Shown here: positions 44,401-58,159 of the stretch, piece by piece
Layout: every line of letters begins with the position of its first letter
Numbering within the stretch: the stretch's first letter is position 1
Source of the DNA: Selaginella moellendorffii
Lineage: Eukaryota; Streptophyta; Lycopodiopsida; Selaginellales; Selaginellaceae
DNA length: 64,000 bases
Direction: 5' to 3'
NCBI RefSeq assembly: GCF_000143415.4
Contig: NW_003314369.1
Location: 456,638 to 520,637 of the forward strand
The notes under the pieces: generated by a model
Told to the model about the DNA's origin: nothing
The model's database searches: none
The model's input: the letters and a program-made list of their open reading frames with translations, nothing else
Position numbers and translations under genes: made by a program

Positions 44401-47400
44401 CTCTCAAAATTCTCGACACCTTCCTTTTTGAGACGCCCGGAGGCACGCTGAAGAGCTCTCCAAGACTCTGTCTTTCCAGAGCCTGTTCGGCCTACCAACA
44501 TATTTCCGTGTCTTGCCAACATGCAATCGTAGAGCTGCACAGCATTGAAACGTCAGAACAGACCAGGAGCAAATGACAAATACCTGAATGATCTTCAAAA
44601 CAAATGCGTTCACTACTTGTAACCCTTTCGCCAGCAGCTCTTGCTCCAAAGCACGCTTGAGCACGTCGTTTTCCTTGGGTGGTAAATCGACTCCAGGGAA
44701 GAGATCCGTGAGAAGCGCGTTGAACAGTGGAATGTCTGCGTAGATAAGCTTTGGCATGATTAAGTCCCTCATAGAAGCCATAAGAATAACGTCTTCCACC
44801 ATCTCGGGATCAACTCGTTTTGTTGCTCCAGCAGCTCTTGCGATTGGAATAACGAAAGACCTCAAACCGTAATCGTAATGGTCTTGCTTCGAGAGTTGTC
44901 TCTGTGAAAGCTCCATAATGGCGACCAGTTTTTTAGCCAGCGCCTGGGAGAACATAATTTGAGAACCAACACATAATATTTTAAGAAGAGCCTTTTACCT
45001 TAGCCGAGCGAAATCCCTCACTGAAAAGCATGTTTTCAGCAATGAGAGTGAAGTCAGGAACCATCATAGAAACGGGCCGGAGCATAGCTTTTAAGTTCTC
45101 TGGCAGTTCACTACGACCGGCATATCCAGGATTCATCGTCACAAATATCCCGCATGTCTTGATCAGGCGCATTTCAACACCTTCGAAAACAAAGCGCTTT
45201 AGTTCTGCCTTGATAGCTGCCATAACACAAGCGATCTGTGTGGCAACGACAGACAACACTTCCACCTCAATACGATTAAACTCGTCGAGACAGGCCCAGG
45301 CTCCAGTCTGCGCTAATCCGGCAAACATCTTTCCAGTCATTTTGTAGTCAACTCCGTCTGAGCAGTTAAACACAATAACGTATCTGCCAAAAGCGCAAGA
45401 GGAAAAAGAGTGAAGTTTAAGCGTGCAAGCTAGTACCTAGCAAGAGCTTTTCCGAAGTCCTTGACAGTCTCAGTTTTCCCTGTTCCTGCAGGACCTAAAG
45501 GATTTCCTCCTCGCCGGGTAAACAATGCCGCACCAAGGGTGATGTAGCATCGATCAGTCAAGGGTGTAATAACAAGTCGACCGTTGTTGCCTTGATACTC
45601 GTAACCATAAGAGAACACGGATAACACCTACAGTGGCCGTTGTTAGAAATAGAGGCGAAGGTTTGCGAAGAATTAACAACAGAACAGAGCTAGTACCTGT
45701 CTGATTGCACAGTCATCGTTCTCCCAGTAGAACCGTAGCTGAGACGCCCATTCGAAATCGTTTGGCGACGAGCAGCCAACTTTCATAAGCTTCTCAATGA
45801 CATCTCGCGCATGCACTTCGATAGTAATCAGAGATGTCTGCACGGGAAGAAAACCAAGAAACAATTTAGAGAACTCGATCAACTTCTTCAATGAATATAC
45901 TTACAACTTTGTTCCGGTCGATTTTTGAAAGCCGGGAGCGAGTCATGTCTGTAAGCTTGTTTAGGTAACTCAGCCACTTTTTCATTAGTTTGCGAACTGA
46001 TGTTTTGTTAGTTTCCGCTCCTGCTAGTGCCTTCTCACAATCTGCTGTCCATTTTATCTGACCCGCACTGTAGTCGATAGATTAGAACTAGTTTTGCGAG
46101 TCAGGTTGGAAGTATTACGTGATAATGCATTGTCCTGCATTTTCTTTAACCCATTTGTCTTTCTTCGCAAGTTTACTGTCCTCGAGCGCTTTTCGCAGAT
46201 AAACTTTTACAGCCGTTGTCATGGCCGCTTCTACCTGTGAACAACACAACTTAGACTACCTTCAATAATGCCGGGTCAAAGCATCTTACTCTGTTAAGCC
46301 ACTCCTCTGGCGGTGTGTTTAAAATGATAAGATCTGAGAAAGGAAGATATTCTCCATCCGGAGAAAATATTCCAGTCGTATCGTATTGTCGTCGTCCTTC
46401 CTCTCCTGGAGCATGCATTTCCAGCCTCTTTATTCCCTCGAAGCACTTCTTGAAATGTGGCTGTAGGTACAGCAGAGAGTGTTGGTTTAGAAAATAAAAT
46501 AAAACCAACCGTTGTATGGAAACAAACCTGAACATTGCGCGGATCTTTTGCTTGACCAAGAATCTCCAAAAGGTTATCGCTAGAAAGGAAGTAGAAGCGA
46601 GGGAATTGCTGCCGCTTCTGTTCTAGATAGTCCTCCAGTGACTTCTGGATCTTTTCCAGCTTGGCCTCCATGTCCATCAAAGACTCGAGCAAGCCTTTTA
46701 CAGTAAGTGCTTTTGTGACTAGTTTGTTGACCTGAAGAGAAAAAATTAAGAGAGAAAAACAAAAAGAGAGGAAAACATACATATAAACCCTCCAATGCAG
46801 CAATGAACACTGTGTTAACTCCATCGAACATGGCAGTCTCCGCAGGCAGTTGCTTCCGAATGTCTTCAGAACCAACAAATATATTTTCCAGGTATGCCCA
46901 GGACCGTGAAACCTGTAACGAATTGGAAGCTTCGAGATAATAATCCAAATGTTTGGCTTACCTGCACCACCATCTCTATGGTTTCTGAGACAAGACTAAG
47001 AGTGCGCTCCCACTGGTTGATATCTTTCGCGAAGAACAAATGTGCCCGATTTCCCTTCATTGAAGACAAAGACACTCTATGCTCTTCTAAAACAGCAAAA
47101 ACATCTTCAGTGCTTTTGAGCTTGTAAATCTGCATAAAACCAAGCGCTTTCACACAAAAAACACAGTAAAATCATGTTTACCCTCGGAGCATCGCGATAG
47201 ATTCCCATATCTAGCTCCATTGTCTCCCACACTTCTTTGATTTTTATAATGGATTCCTCTATTGCAAGCTCTTTGCTCGCCATGCTACTTAAGTCGCATA
47301 TTGCTTCTCCATGTAAATCAAGACGCAACTCAGCAACCTACGAAAGACAAATACAGGAAATTAGAAGAAATTTCATGAAGAAAGTATATCTCACACCTTA

Positions 47401-50400
47401 GCAAGCGTGAAGGTGCTAGAATATGGATCAAATCTTTGGCCAACAGTTTCCATCAACTGCTCCCAATGTCGCAACCTCATTGCAGGATTTCTCAAGTCGA
47501 CTGTAAGGGGGAGAGTTGATTTAAAAGCATCAATCGTTTCCTTGAGGTCTTGCCACACCGGCCATCTGTTACACATTAGAGCTGAAGGTAATCTTCAAAA
47601 GCATAATCGCTTACCCTTTGGTGTCGCGTCCAATCTTGAAGACACGCTTGCTAAAGATTGACGCAGAGGACTCCATGGAGGCAGCATCAAGCTCACTGAA
47701 AAGACAATCCTTCCAACTGTCGAAGGCTTCCTGCCATTCCCGTTTGAGGAACCACATTCCCTTCAGTAGCTCCAATTCTTTAAGTGTAGCAGCATTATCT
47801 TTATTCGACAGTTTCTCCATTCCAAAAATGCTCATGCCTGCCCAAAGACTCTGCGATCGTTGCTGAAAAACTTCAACCTGCGAAGAGAAAGAGAGAGAGA
47901 GAGAAAAAAAATTAAGGTTCATGAGGCAGACGGTGTTTCAAAAAATACCTTAGCAGCCTCTTCTTCAATGAATTTTACTGCATCGGGAATAGATGTCGCC
48001 GTAGTAGTAGGATAACGATCGACAAAAGACACTCTGGTCTCCGAAACCTACAAAATTGCACCATTAAATTGTGTCTCAAGTCCAGTTTCGTAAGGCACCT
48101 CTTTAACGAAGGTCTCCACCATCTTGCAAATAGTTTCATAGAAACCAGCCTTATACTGCTCTAGTACTCCTTCCAATTCTTGAAGCATAGTTTGAAATGC
48201 TTCCCATTCCACTGGTAAATTTTCTAGGAGCAGTTTTTCATCATCGGGTATCATAACCTGAAAAGTTTAGCTATCAATTACAAGGCGAGGCGGTTGACAG
48301 CAGCATACCTCAAACTTGAAAAGTGTATCGTACTTCTCATCTATAGGAGTGAACTTGGCTTCCATGGCAGATCTTTCGTCCACCACAGCTCTCCATTCAT
48401 TGACAGTTTCTGTGAGCTGATCGAGAGTCTCAGGTTTTCTTTTAAGTTGCTGCTTGTTCCTACAAAGCACAAGCTCACTAATCTTGCGAAACAAGATATA
48501 ATACTTACTTTTCCATGTACGCATAGATAGACTCCAACTCTGTTTTAGCTATCGTATTGAGCAACGTTCTGTGCACAAACGCAAAGTTTCAAAAAAAAAA
48601 CAGTCCTTTCTGTGATTGCCAGTTTCCTTACGTAAATTTGGAGACCCAGGCCACGCAATGCGATATGATCGCTTGTTTCAAAGGACCACAGTCAATACGC
48701 AAAAATCTCAAGTTCGTTATGCCTTCTTCACCCTGTTATATACTTGACATCACGTATCCAGTCAATCAGATTGTAAAAGTATACCTGCACATCTTCCTGC
48801 AGATCTCGATACTTTACAATGTCACTTTCAAAAGCAGAAAGTGGTTTCTTTGCTCGCTCGTACCTGCATATGAGCCTTGTAAGGTTTCCATAAAGACGAG
48901 CTCAAACCTTCGTATAAACGCGTCCTTGTCTTGGTCCCAAATGCTTCTGTATTTCTTTTCCCAGTACTGAAGGTAGTGCTGAACTTTATCAGTTATTCCA
49001 ATTACACCAGCGGTGATCATCATAAGGATCTCCTCTTGATCGGGACCGATGACCTGAAGAACACATTCTGTTAAGCTCAGAGAAATTAATGAAGAGACAA
49101 GGAACCTCATAAAAGCTAGGAAGCGCTTCTTGAAAGCTGGCTTGTTTCCTCAAACGAGGAACTACGGAAATGACAGTGACAAGTTCTCTAGCAACGATTT
49201 GTATCATCTCCAAAAGTTCCTGCAATTTCCATAGGCAACCGTCAATCTTCCAGTGACAAAGCCTAGTCTTAGCAGACGAACCTGCACCGATGGCATAAGC
49301 TTAACGCGCCCTGTTCCTTTATCCAGTACTCCAATGGCATTAAACATTGGCGTAGAGGACTTCGTATCAGCGTTCAGAGCGTTGGATAGTTCATTCAAGG
49401 ATTTTGTCACACAATTTCTTAGTGAATTTTCCATGAAGACTTCCACCTGGTATTGTAAAACTGCAAAACTGAATGCATCATTAAAAATAGAAGAGGTACC
49501 TTCTTGTTATAATCTTCCCACTTATTATGTACTTCAACCATATCGCTTGCACATTTCTTGTTAGAGAGAGCAATCGTATCTTTGATGCTGAGGTAAGCCT
49601 TCTCAAAACGGCCTCGCATGATACCGCGGTGCTCAACTTGCTTGGATGAAAACTCTGCCAAGTCATATATTCGTTTCTTGTCGATGCTGATTAACCACGA
49701 GTCACTGATCGAATTACAAATCTGATTGATCTTTCTCTTCGCCGCTCGAAAGAGCGCTGTTGATGCAAAGAGGACATGATTTTTAAAGCGAACCTCTTGT
49801 AGAAAATGCTCGAGCTCGTGTGCAGAAGAAGTCCACGTAAGCTAAAGAAAAAAATAAACATCAGATCGCACTCGAAGAATGAATGCAACTATACCCTATC
49901 CAAGGCTGGACTGATGCTGTTTCTAAGCCGAACAACGTGCTCAGCTATTAGTCCTCCTTCTTCAGTATCCAAATTATCAATCATCTGCATGAAGAAGTTG
50001 CAATACGAGAAATTTCGAACCGCAACCGAACCTTATTACAGTCACGGATCACTATGAGAACATTAGCTCGAAGAACGCAAAGATCTTTATTATCTTCAAT
50101 GAAGCTTGTAGCTACTTCCGGGACATCCCAGCCAAGGGATTTCCAGTAATGAACCTGCTTGCAGCAAGTTAACATGCCTCATAAGCAAATGGCCTTTGAA
50201 ACTAACCTCCTGGTAGATAGCAAGCAGTTGAGGATCGAACTTTAGAACGTAAAATCCATCGCCACCATCCTCCAGCAAGCTTCTTTCAAGCCTTTTTGGA
50301 AGAAGAGGATCAACACTGGCTGTCCATTCAGCATGCTGGTTCTGTACAAACTGCACGAGAAAAAAACAGGAACAACAACATCAATTTTCGAAAAGGATTT

Positions 50401-52707
50401 CTTCGGTCGCATAGTACCTGTTCGATCGAAGCCATTATTTGAGAAAATTGCGTGTGAATGTCAGCAGCATCTGGAGTTTCGAGCAAATACGGCGCCGCAT
50501 TGGTTAAAAGCATCATAGGCTTCTTAAGTCGACGTTGAAACTGCAAAGCCCAAGTAGCTCCACCGGCAAATCGCGGCAAAGCATAGTCCATCAAAGGACG
50601 TCTACGAAGTTGATCGAACTGCTTCTTCATAATCATTAACTCCATACTAAATGCTTGACATACCTGTACTTTCAGATTAGTTTTTGCCTTGCAAATGGAA
50701 AACCTCCAAATTACCTGAGATCCCATTCTGTCAACGCACTTGCATATAGATTCCCTACACGCCAGTAACTTAAATGCCTCCAGCAACTCTATGCTTTCCG
50801 GCAATGAAGACGAATGACGAAACGCGAGGGACATAATATTTTGCATCAGTACCTGTATAGAACACAAAGAAGGTAAACTCAGGTTTGAACTTGCATGGCT
50901 TACCTCAAGATCTTGAATCCCACTTTTAAACTTTGCAAAATCGTCGTGCCACCGTGTCACTCTCACGTCGAGCAAGTTATACGAAAGCGAGCGCAACCCC
51001 GAGACAAGTTTTTGAAATGTGTCCTGAAGCTCGAACATCGACTTGGTAATCTCTAAACCTCTTGTTCCTCCAAAGACTGGCAACTTCATTCGCGTTGAAA
51101 ACTGTCTTTGCGCATCACAAACCTGCCACGGCCGAAGTTGGTTGAAACATAGTTGCAGACGTGCCATACCTCCAGCATATCCCGACACCGTTGCAGGAAC
51201 GCTTCGACTGCAGCGAAAACACTTCGATCGACAAGCTCGTTGTCGTCCTTGAATTCACCATCGTGTGCCGCTGCAGCCCTCATCATGGCTACGTACATGT
51301 GCTTCCACGATTCACAGGCTTGGACGCTCTCAAGAAGAGCCTTTTTGCACTTATCCACGTCCCCATCAAAAATCTCTGACAGAGGGATGCCCGCAGAACA
51401 CCTGCTTATTATCTCGTTACTAACCTGCAGAAGAACGTCCAGTAAGCCGCACAGTACAAAACAGTTCGTCTAAGTACCTTGGCGAAGAGACCACTAATTT
51501 TCTCATCTGTGTTATAGAACGGACTGATCTTCCAGATCATCCGGATGCACTTCAGCAACTTCGGCAGAGCAAATGGAATGTCGACAATTTTTGCTGCTCC
51601 CAGTTCCTTGCAAGGATCCTCTATCGTCACTAGGAATTTCAAGTTCTCTTCTGCAACAACAGCTTCTTGCTCGATCTTTCTAGATAAACTAGAAAACGGA
51701 GAAAGGTACGCAGATTTGAGTTTCTCAAGAATTTTCAAAATCGCAGCTACACCCTGCATTTACCCAAGTCTGAGTATCAGAGTGACGCAACATATACATT
51801 ACCGATTTAAGGAAATGCCTTCCAAGGAAGGATCAAGAATATTTACTGAATGATTTATTTGCTCCCGAATCCCACTTAAGTCGATACTACGCCGTCTCCA
51901 AAACTCCACTTCTGCTAAAGGTCCGGATATCTCCACTTCGGAGAACCGCTCCTGATTCCTAATAACCTGGAAACCTTAAAAGAACAGTCAGTCTCATTCC
52001 ATACAGATTTACCTCTTTAATCTGTCGAGTCCATCGAATCACAATGGACTCCAGTCGCTGAGCCAATTCTTTGTCAGGAGCTTGATTCCCGACGAAGTCC
52101 ATCAGCCGCACCGGAGGAATGTACAAAATCGTCTGACCCTTTGCCTCGAACAAAGACTCTGTCAAAGTAGCCATGAACTTGTCAAGCTCTCCGGCAAAGT
52201 CTTTGGTGATGTTGGCTCGCAATGTGTCATCTTCCAGCATAAGTGGAAGATACATGTCCTGCAAAGAAAAACAAAACCAGAACTTTGTGCTATCGATCTG
52301 ACAAACACATTCTCACCTGCATCAAGCGAAGCATTGCATCGCCCGGGCTTCCATTGATCACCTGGCACTGGACGAGCTTCTGGATGCTACGCGCTTTAAA
52401 AGGTTGCGTTGTGTCACGCATAAACACAAGAACCTATCAAAGAGGACAAGGAGAAAAACTCCCCACTCACTCTAGAATCGATCGAAATATTTCCAGAGCT
52501 TACCTCGTTCCATCTGGAAGGCAGCGTCGGCGTGCAATGAAGCTGCCCTGACGAATCCAGGTAGCAAAAGAGCCTGGAATTCTCATTCTGGTGAAGAAAT
52601 CCCGAGACGATCTTCGCGTGCTCGTCGTTCCAAGCCGCCTCCGCGCCGATGAGCCGCATTTTCCTGCGCATCCACCCTACCTCCTCCTCCTCCTTCTTCC
52701 CTTCCAT
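35481..52707 (-). CDS. Axonemal-type dynein heavy chain (inner-arm, DNAH2-like tentative)
   Basis: One gene of about 17.2 kb with dozens of introns near 50 nt. The start ATG at 52707 opens an acidic leader ([19 protein letters not shown]). N-terminal tail and linker regions run to about 46.2 kb (linker signature [18 protein letters not shown]). The motor ring follows. AAA1 has GPAGTGKT at 45472-45495 with Walker [17 protein letters not shown]2 has GRTGSGKT at 44469-44492 and AAA3 has GRVGVGKT at 43228-43251. AAA4 has GVGGSGRK at 41875-41898. The stalk and microtubule-binding region lie at about 39.9-41.2 kb, then AAA5, AAA6 and the C-terminal domain. It ends [16 protein letters not shown], then [22 protein letters not shown] and [14 protein letters not shown] near 42.8 kb recall the DNAH2/1-beta class; this is from memory and needs a tree. 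The role is microtubule sliding in sperm flagella. No frame break was noticed, but not all exons were joined. Confidence 0.9.
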
Positions 52708-52877
52708 GGCGGACGCGGCGCGAGAGCCCGAGCTCGGGCGCTTTCATCAGAAAAACCCAGCCCTAGTTAAAATTCCGTTGAGGAAGCCAAAGAATATCCT
52801 TCATTGCGCAATGAGCATATGCCCCTCCTTTCAAACAAAGGAAGCTATCAACAAACATACAAGTTACAAATGGAACG

Positions 52878-55645
52878 CTATGAGTCTCTCGTCGCGGCGA
52901 TTAGCATCTCCTTGAGTCTCACAGTGAGCTCCTCGAAACTTGGGCGTTCTTCCCAAGCACTGCAGAAACATATACTCTGTGTAAGAACTCGTTCACTCAC
53001 GAAGAAATGAAGAACTCGGGAAGAATCCATTCATTCATTCACTCGGAAGAATTCATTCACTCCCGAGGAAAGGAAGAACTCATTCACTCGCGAAGAAAGG
53101 AAGAACTTTGTACCTTTTCCAACAGTCTTGTATCGTGGCTGCGTATTTTGGATCCAAGCTCTCGGGCAGTGGCATCCTTTTGTCTTTAAATCCCACCACC
53201 GCTATCACCTAGAGCAACAACACAAGAATGTGAAGCTTTGATCAAGGATCGAGGAGAAGACAATACTAACCTGTAAAGGATCCAAGTCTTTCCAAGGGAC
53301 TTCTTCCGTAGCCAGCTCCCATAGTATCACCCCGAAACTGTACACGTCCGACCTGAAATAAAACGGAGCAAAACGAGAAAAGAACAGATTAGCAACACAC
53401 ACAGAGCCGATTTCGCAGCTCTCACATGCATACTTTTCACTCGAAGCCTCGCTCCGGAGAACCTCAGGGGGCATCCACTGCGACTGAAGACATCAAAGTG
53501 GCTTGTCAGGAATCAAATCAACCAAAGGAAAGATTTACCGTTCCCATCCGTGCGTTCCCCGTCAAGAAGTTGGAGTGCTTCAATCGCGAAAGGCTGAAAT
53601 CTCCAACCTGATACATTTCCCAGTTTTAGCAGCGCTTAAAGCCTCTCCTCAGAGAGTTACCTTGACTTTGAGATTTTTATCAACCAGTAAGTTTGTAGAC
53701 TTGAGATCGCGATGAACTATAGGTGGTGTGCAGTTGTGAAGGTAAGTCATCCCGCGAGCCTGTAAAATGGAGCTAAAATCTCGACAAAAGAGCAAACTAT
53801 GGCAATACCAACCACGTCCAAAGCCATGCTCAGCTTTCGCTTCCAATCCAAACCCGTTGGCCTTCTGTGAAGCAACTTAAACAAACTGCCCCTGAAGAAG
53901 AAAAAAAAGCCATTGTGAGATTCTAAAGTAACAAATTTGTACCTGGGCATAAGCTCGGTTACGATGTAAAGCCGATCCTGAGTCGAGGCAGCACCGAGGA
54001 AAAGAACAATATTGGGATGTCTTAACTTTTTCATGATTGAAACCTATACTAAGCATATTAGTCTCCAGGCACTCGTAGAAATGGCGTGCTCTACCTCTTT
54101 CCGAAAGTCCTCCATGCCACTCTCGTTGTACTGAAGTTCGTGAAAGACCTTCACTGCCACGTCCTACACATACATTGTTAAGACTATAACAAAAAACTTT
54201 GAACGTACCAGTCCACACCAAGTCCCACGGTGAACTGTTGCACAGCTTCCTGGGAGATAGAGAAAACTTACAATCAGAGAAAGAGAGGAAAACACTAACG
54301 TACCTTGACCAATTTGATCGTGCAAGCTGAGCGATTCCCAAGTGATCTCATACTCTGGACTTTCTAGATCATCCCAGACGTGCCTGCTTGAACTACTGCT
54401 AGCCGTGCCTGTGCTACTCATACTACTATTGACATCCATGCTAACGATCGGTTGATTTGATGCGGGAGCCTCCGGATGTTCATGCTCGTCCTTCCGCAAA
54501 ACAGCCGCCGCAGATGCCAACTCTGCCTCTGTATTAGACCAAGGCCACAGCCGACCCGTCCACGACCCCGATCTCGATCTTAAACCAGCGAAGACTCTGC
54601 TAGCCTGTGTCAAATCCTCACCACTGCTGCTTCCTCCAGCAGCAGCAGGATTTACCTCCATAGCGTTCCCTCGCAGGTGCGTTAGAATCTTGGTTGCCTG
54701 CACGGACAAAACACCAAGCGATAAAACACAAAGAAAACAAAACCTTGACTTTTACCAGGCTTGAAAATGTCGCGGCAAAGGGTATTTGCCACGAATCAGC
54801 TTGCGCGAAGTCCCTGCTCTTCATAAACGGCCGTGCATCGCTCGACACACAAATCACCCCGACGAGCTTCCCGTCGTTGTCGTAAAACGGCGTGTTTGTC
54901 ATCATGGCAGGAAATATCTCGCCGGATTTTTTTTTGAGTGAGAACTGGCCGACCCACGACTCACCGACATAGAGTCGTGACAAGATCTTGGTGGCGCTCT
55001 CCACGGCGCTCTTGTCGATCAGAAGCTCAATGAGATCGCGACCGATGGCCTCGGCGGCGGACCAGCCATATAAGCGCTCGGCCATGCGGTTCCTACGCAA
55101 AAAAAAAATTCCATTACCACCGAGCAAAGAAGAAAAAAACTACGCTAGAGAAAAGAAACATGGAAAAGAAACCAAGGAAAGGAACCCGCAACAAAGAAAA
55201 GAAAAAACCAGCAGGAAAACAAACCAAAGAAGAAAGAAAAACGAGAGATCATGTACCAGTATGTCACCTCAGAAGAAGTCGTGAACATATAAACGGCCTG
55301 TCCCATGGACTGGAGAATGTCGTTGTAGCGATCCTCGGCCATGGAAAGCGATTTTAGATCCAGCGCAGCGCGCAAATCCTTGTCCGAGAGCTTCTCCGAG
55401 GACGTCCTTCTCGGCCCGGACGAGTTCTTTGGAGGAGGCGACATGGACATAGATCTTCTTACGTGCCCCGCTGACGCTTCCTCTTGCTGGAGCCGGAGCG
55501 CCTTGACAACTCGCTCCCTCTCCTCTAGAATTTTTTTCATCTCCCGTTCTAGCTTGGTGTGTCTCTCCTCTAGCCTTCTAATCTCCTCCTGGAGGGAAGA
55601 ACTACATTGCCCCGGCTCCACCTCCTCGGCCACTGGAGCGTCCAT
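52878..55645 (-). CDS. PAS-domain Raf-like MAPKKK (plant B3-type kinase)
   Basis: The ATG at 55645 opens a coiled coil ([20 protein letters not shown]). The PAS domain ([56 protein letters not shown]) comes next, then a Ser-rich linker, then the kinase. The kinase has glycine loop [11 protein letters not shown], lysine in [23 protein letters not shown], catalytic loop [23 protein letters not shown] in place of the usual APE, and [13 protein letters not shown]. The last exon ends [16 protein letters not shown] and TAG at 52878. The DFG motif reads DFS (GATTTCAGC at 53593-53601): the two catalytic Asp and the Lys are kept but Gly is replaced. Plant kinases of this layout act in ABA, ethylene-like and stress signalling. 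The start lies 644 bp from that of the divergent BPI/LBP gene. Confidence 0.9.
52988..53106 (-). repeat. Minisatellite in the last intron of the Raf-like kinase gene
   Basis: Four or so imperfect units of about 25-30 bp built from GAACTCATTCACTCGCGAAG and AAAGGAA, with an inner ATTC run (ATTCATTCATTC) in one unit. They lie between the last two coding exons (52878-52966 and about 53113-53210). Confidence 0.75.
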
Positions 55646-56289
55646 TTCCCCCCAAAATCCAGCCCCGAAGCTACAATCCACCAACACGAACCCTTGCCCT
55701 GGATTCCAGCCGCCAAGAACCCTCCGATCTCCTGCGTCCGGGAGCTAGCAGCAGCTTCTTACCTCTCATCGTCGCATCCCGGCGCGCCGGATGGATCCGC
55801 CACAACCTAATCCTCTCCGCGGCGCTCACCGGATCAAGAATGCGCTCCAGACGGGCCGGGGCGGAAATCCTTGCCGCGCTCGCCTGGAAGAGCATAGATC
55901 CATGCTCGCCGCCCCAGCGCCGACGAGGAGGCGGCGCGCTAGCCCGGATTATCGCCCCTGGAATGGAGAAATCGGTCAAGAATCCAGCCTTGAGAGATTG
56001 ATTGACAGCGCGAGCGCTAAGTTCTCTTTCCTGCCAGGGAACTGTGGACCTTTACGCCAATCATGCACATCCCAGCCGTTGATCTCGTAGCTAGATCAGA
56101 AATAGAAATGGCGGCCTGACCGTTGGATCCCATAGATCGTAGCCGTCCGTAGCGAAACGGGTGCGTTTGGCCGGAAATAAGAATGTGCTTTTCTCTAGGG
56201 CAGATAAGAAGCTTCTAAGAAAAGCACGAGGAATATTCACAGGCATAGTTAGAAGCCCTAGTTCTTGATGCGATGATATTGCGACGACC
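55646..56289. promoter_or_regulatory. Shared region between divergent kinase and BPI/LBP genes
   Basis: 644 bp separate the two start codons. The kinase side (55646-56000) is GC-rich and open in several frames, which fits a long 5' UTR. No clear TATA box or known element was singled out. A role as bidirectional promoter is inferred from position only. Confidence 0.45.
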
Positions 56290-58159
56290 ATGAAGGCTTT
56301 GCTCCTTTCGATCGCGGCGATCTTCTTCCTCTCGCATGGAGCGGCAGCTAGAATCGGCATCGGCGACGAAGAGCGGGTAGGGAATTTCAGAGATTTCTTC
56401 GGCAGCGCAGCGGCCGATCCAGCCGATGGAGCCGAGGCAGGGATTCTCGTCACGCTCTCCGAGATGGGGATCAGCTACGTCCGCGAGGTTCTCGTCGATA
56501 GCGTGCTCCAGGATTTGACGCCGCTCAATCTGCCGAATGTGAAGCGGAGGGTGGAGTGGCCGATTGGAATTGTGGATGTGGAGCTCAAGAACATTGTCAT
56601 TGTTTATGCCAACGTATCGTCATCGAATGTAGATCTCGGGAACACAGGGATCTGGTTCAATGCTTCAGGGGTCGAGACCAAAGTCTCGCTGGATTGGAAG
56701 TACACTTACACGGCATCACTGATTCCATTTCCCATCTCTGATAGTGGCACCGCGACTGCAAAGGTAAGAAAGGTTTTTGCTTGTTTCAGAGACTTCGACT
56801 TGATGAAAAAACCATTTTTTTTCTTAAAGGTGAACGATGGAGACGCATGGTTGCAAGCTACAATGCAACAAAAGAATGGAACACTGTCCATTCAGGTGAC
56901 CGAGTGTAACACCGACTTATCGTCACTAGATTTGGAGCTGCAAGGCGGACAGTCGTGGCTCTACCAATGGTGAGTTTATTTTTTCTTGTCGAGGAGCTAG
57001 AGGGGAAGATCATTAACAAAGCTTCTTTGTTGCTTGCCAGGTTCGTTTATGCGTTCAAAGGACAAATACAAAAATCTGTCGAGTCTGCGCTTACGACACA
57101 GGTTCTCGCCGCTGTGAGTCGGCTAAATCGTTTGCTGCTCAGCTTGCCCAGGCAGCTCCAAGTGGACACCACTTCAGCCGTTGATGTCACGGTTGTCGAC
57201 GATCCAATTCTCAACCAAAACTATATCAGCGTCGGGGTGATGGGGGAGTTTGTAGATATCGCTTCCCCCAGCGAAAGAAAGCACCCTCCAAAGAAGCTGC
57301 CAGCCGGATTATTATGCATTGATTCAGATGTGAAGATGATCACTGTGGCTCTTGGAGACTACGTTATTACCTCCGCGTCGGACGTGTACTATAAAGTAAG
57401 TCTGCAACGCTTTTGTTTTGTTTTCTATTTTTCGTTAGTGCTCAATGGCTTTCACAGGCAGGACGATTAGAGAGGGTCGTGGATAGACTTCCACAGCAGT
57501 CCCTCCTCAATACTGCAAGTTGGAGATTTCTGATTCCGCAGCTGTATCGCAAGTTCCCAAACGATGATATGTTACTCAACCTTTCTGCTGCTTCTGCCCC
57601 CCGGGTTTCTTTTTCAAGGGATGGGATTCGTGCGACCACTACGGCTGACATGACAATAGAGGTGGTGGACAACAACGAGATTATTCCAGTAGCTTGCATA
57701 AGTCTGGTACGATCATACAGAATTCTTCCACTTTGCTTTTTCTTTGCTTATTCTTGTACTTCACTTTAGGAAGTTACGCTACATGCTTTGGCCGAGATTG
57801 TTGGCACTAACATCACTGGCGAGGCCTCACTTTTGGACTTGAGCCTGGACCTCAAGTGGAGTACTATAGGCACTTTTCCAGTAAAGTTCGTCGAGGTAAG
57901 CGCCTACTGTTTCTTTCACATTATCTACCTAAAACGTTTGTTGCAACAGGTAGCGACGAGAACCATCCTCAAAGACGTGATTCTACCACTGGTGAACTAC
58001 AATCTCAAGAAAGGTTTCCCGCTGCCCGTCATTCCAGCGATCGAGTTCCAAGAAGCAACCATTAGATACGAAGACGATTTCCTGCTAATCTGTACAGACA
58101 TCCGCTACACAGGCCTTCCGCTCCCTCCTCCCGTCGCTCCTTCGTGGTCCACCATCTAA
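56290..58159 (+). CDS. BPI/LBP-like lipid-binding secreted protein
   Basis: Exons 56290-56763, 56830-56969, 57041-57395, 57458-57706, 57770-57895 and 57950-58159 join in frame to 517 residues. Residues 1 to about 20 are a signal peptide (MKALLLSIAAIFFLSHGAAA). The first barrel has ILVTLSEMGISYVREVLVD, then IGIVDVELKNIVIVYANV and DWKYTYTASLIPFPISDSG, the typical start of plant LBP/BPI-related proteins. The second half has FLIPQLYRKFPNDDMLLNLS, VSFSRDGIRATTTADM and a last exon with NYNLKKGFPLPVIPAIEF. The animal relatives bind lipopolysaccharide, and plant members have been linked to LPS sensing. That function is inferred here, as the family also includes general lipid carriers. It ends in a Pro-rich tail (LPLPPPVAPSW). 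Overall length is as usual for the family. Confidence 0.9.

Noticed and set aside
55791-56090. 99-codon + frame between the kinase and BPI/LBP genes
   Set aside because: GC-rich open frame in the likely 5' UTR of the kinase gene; no domain.
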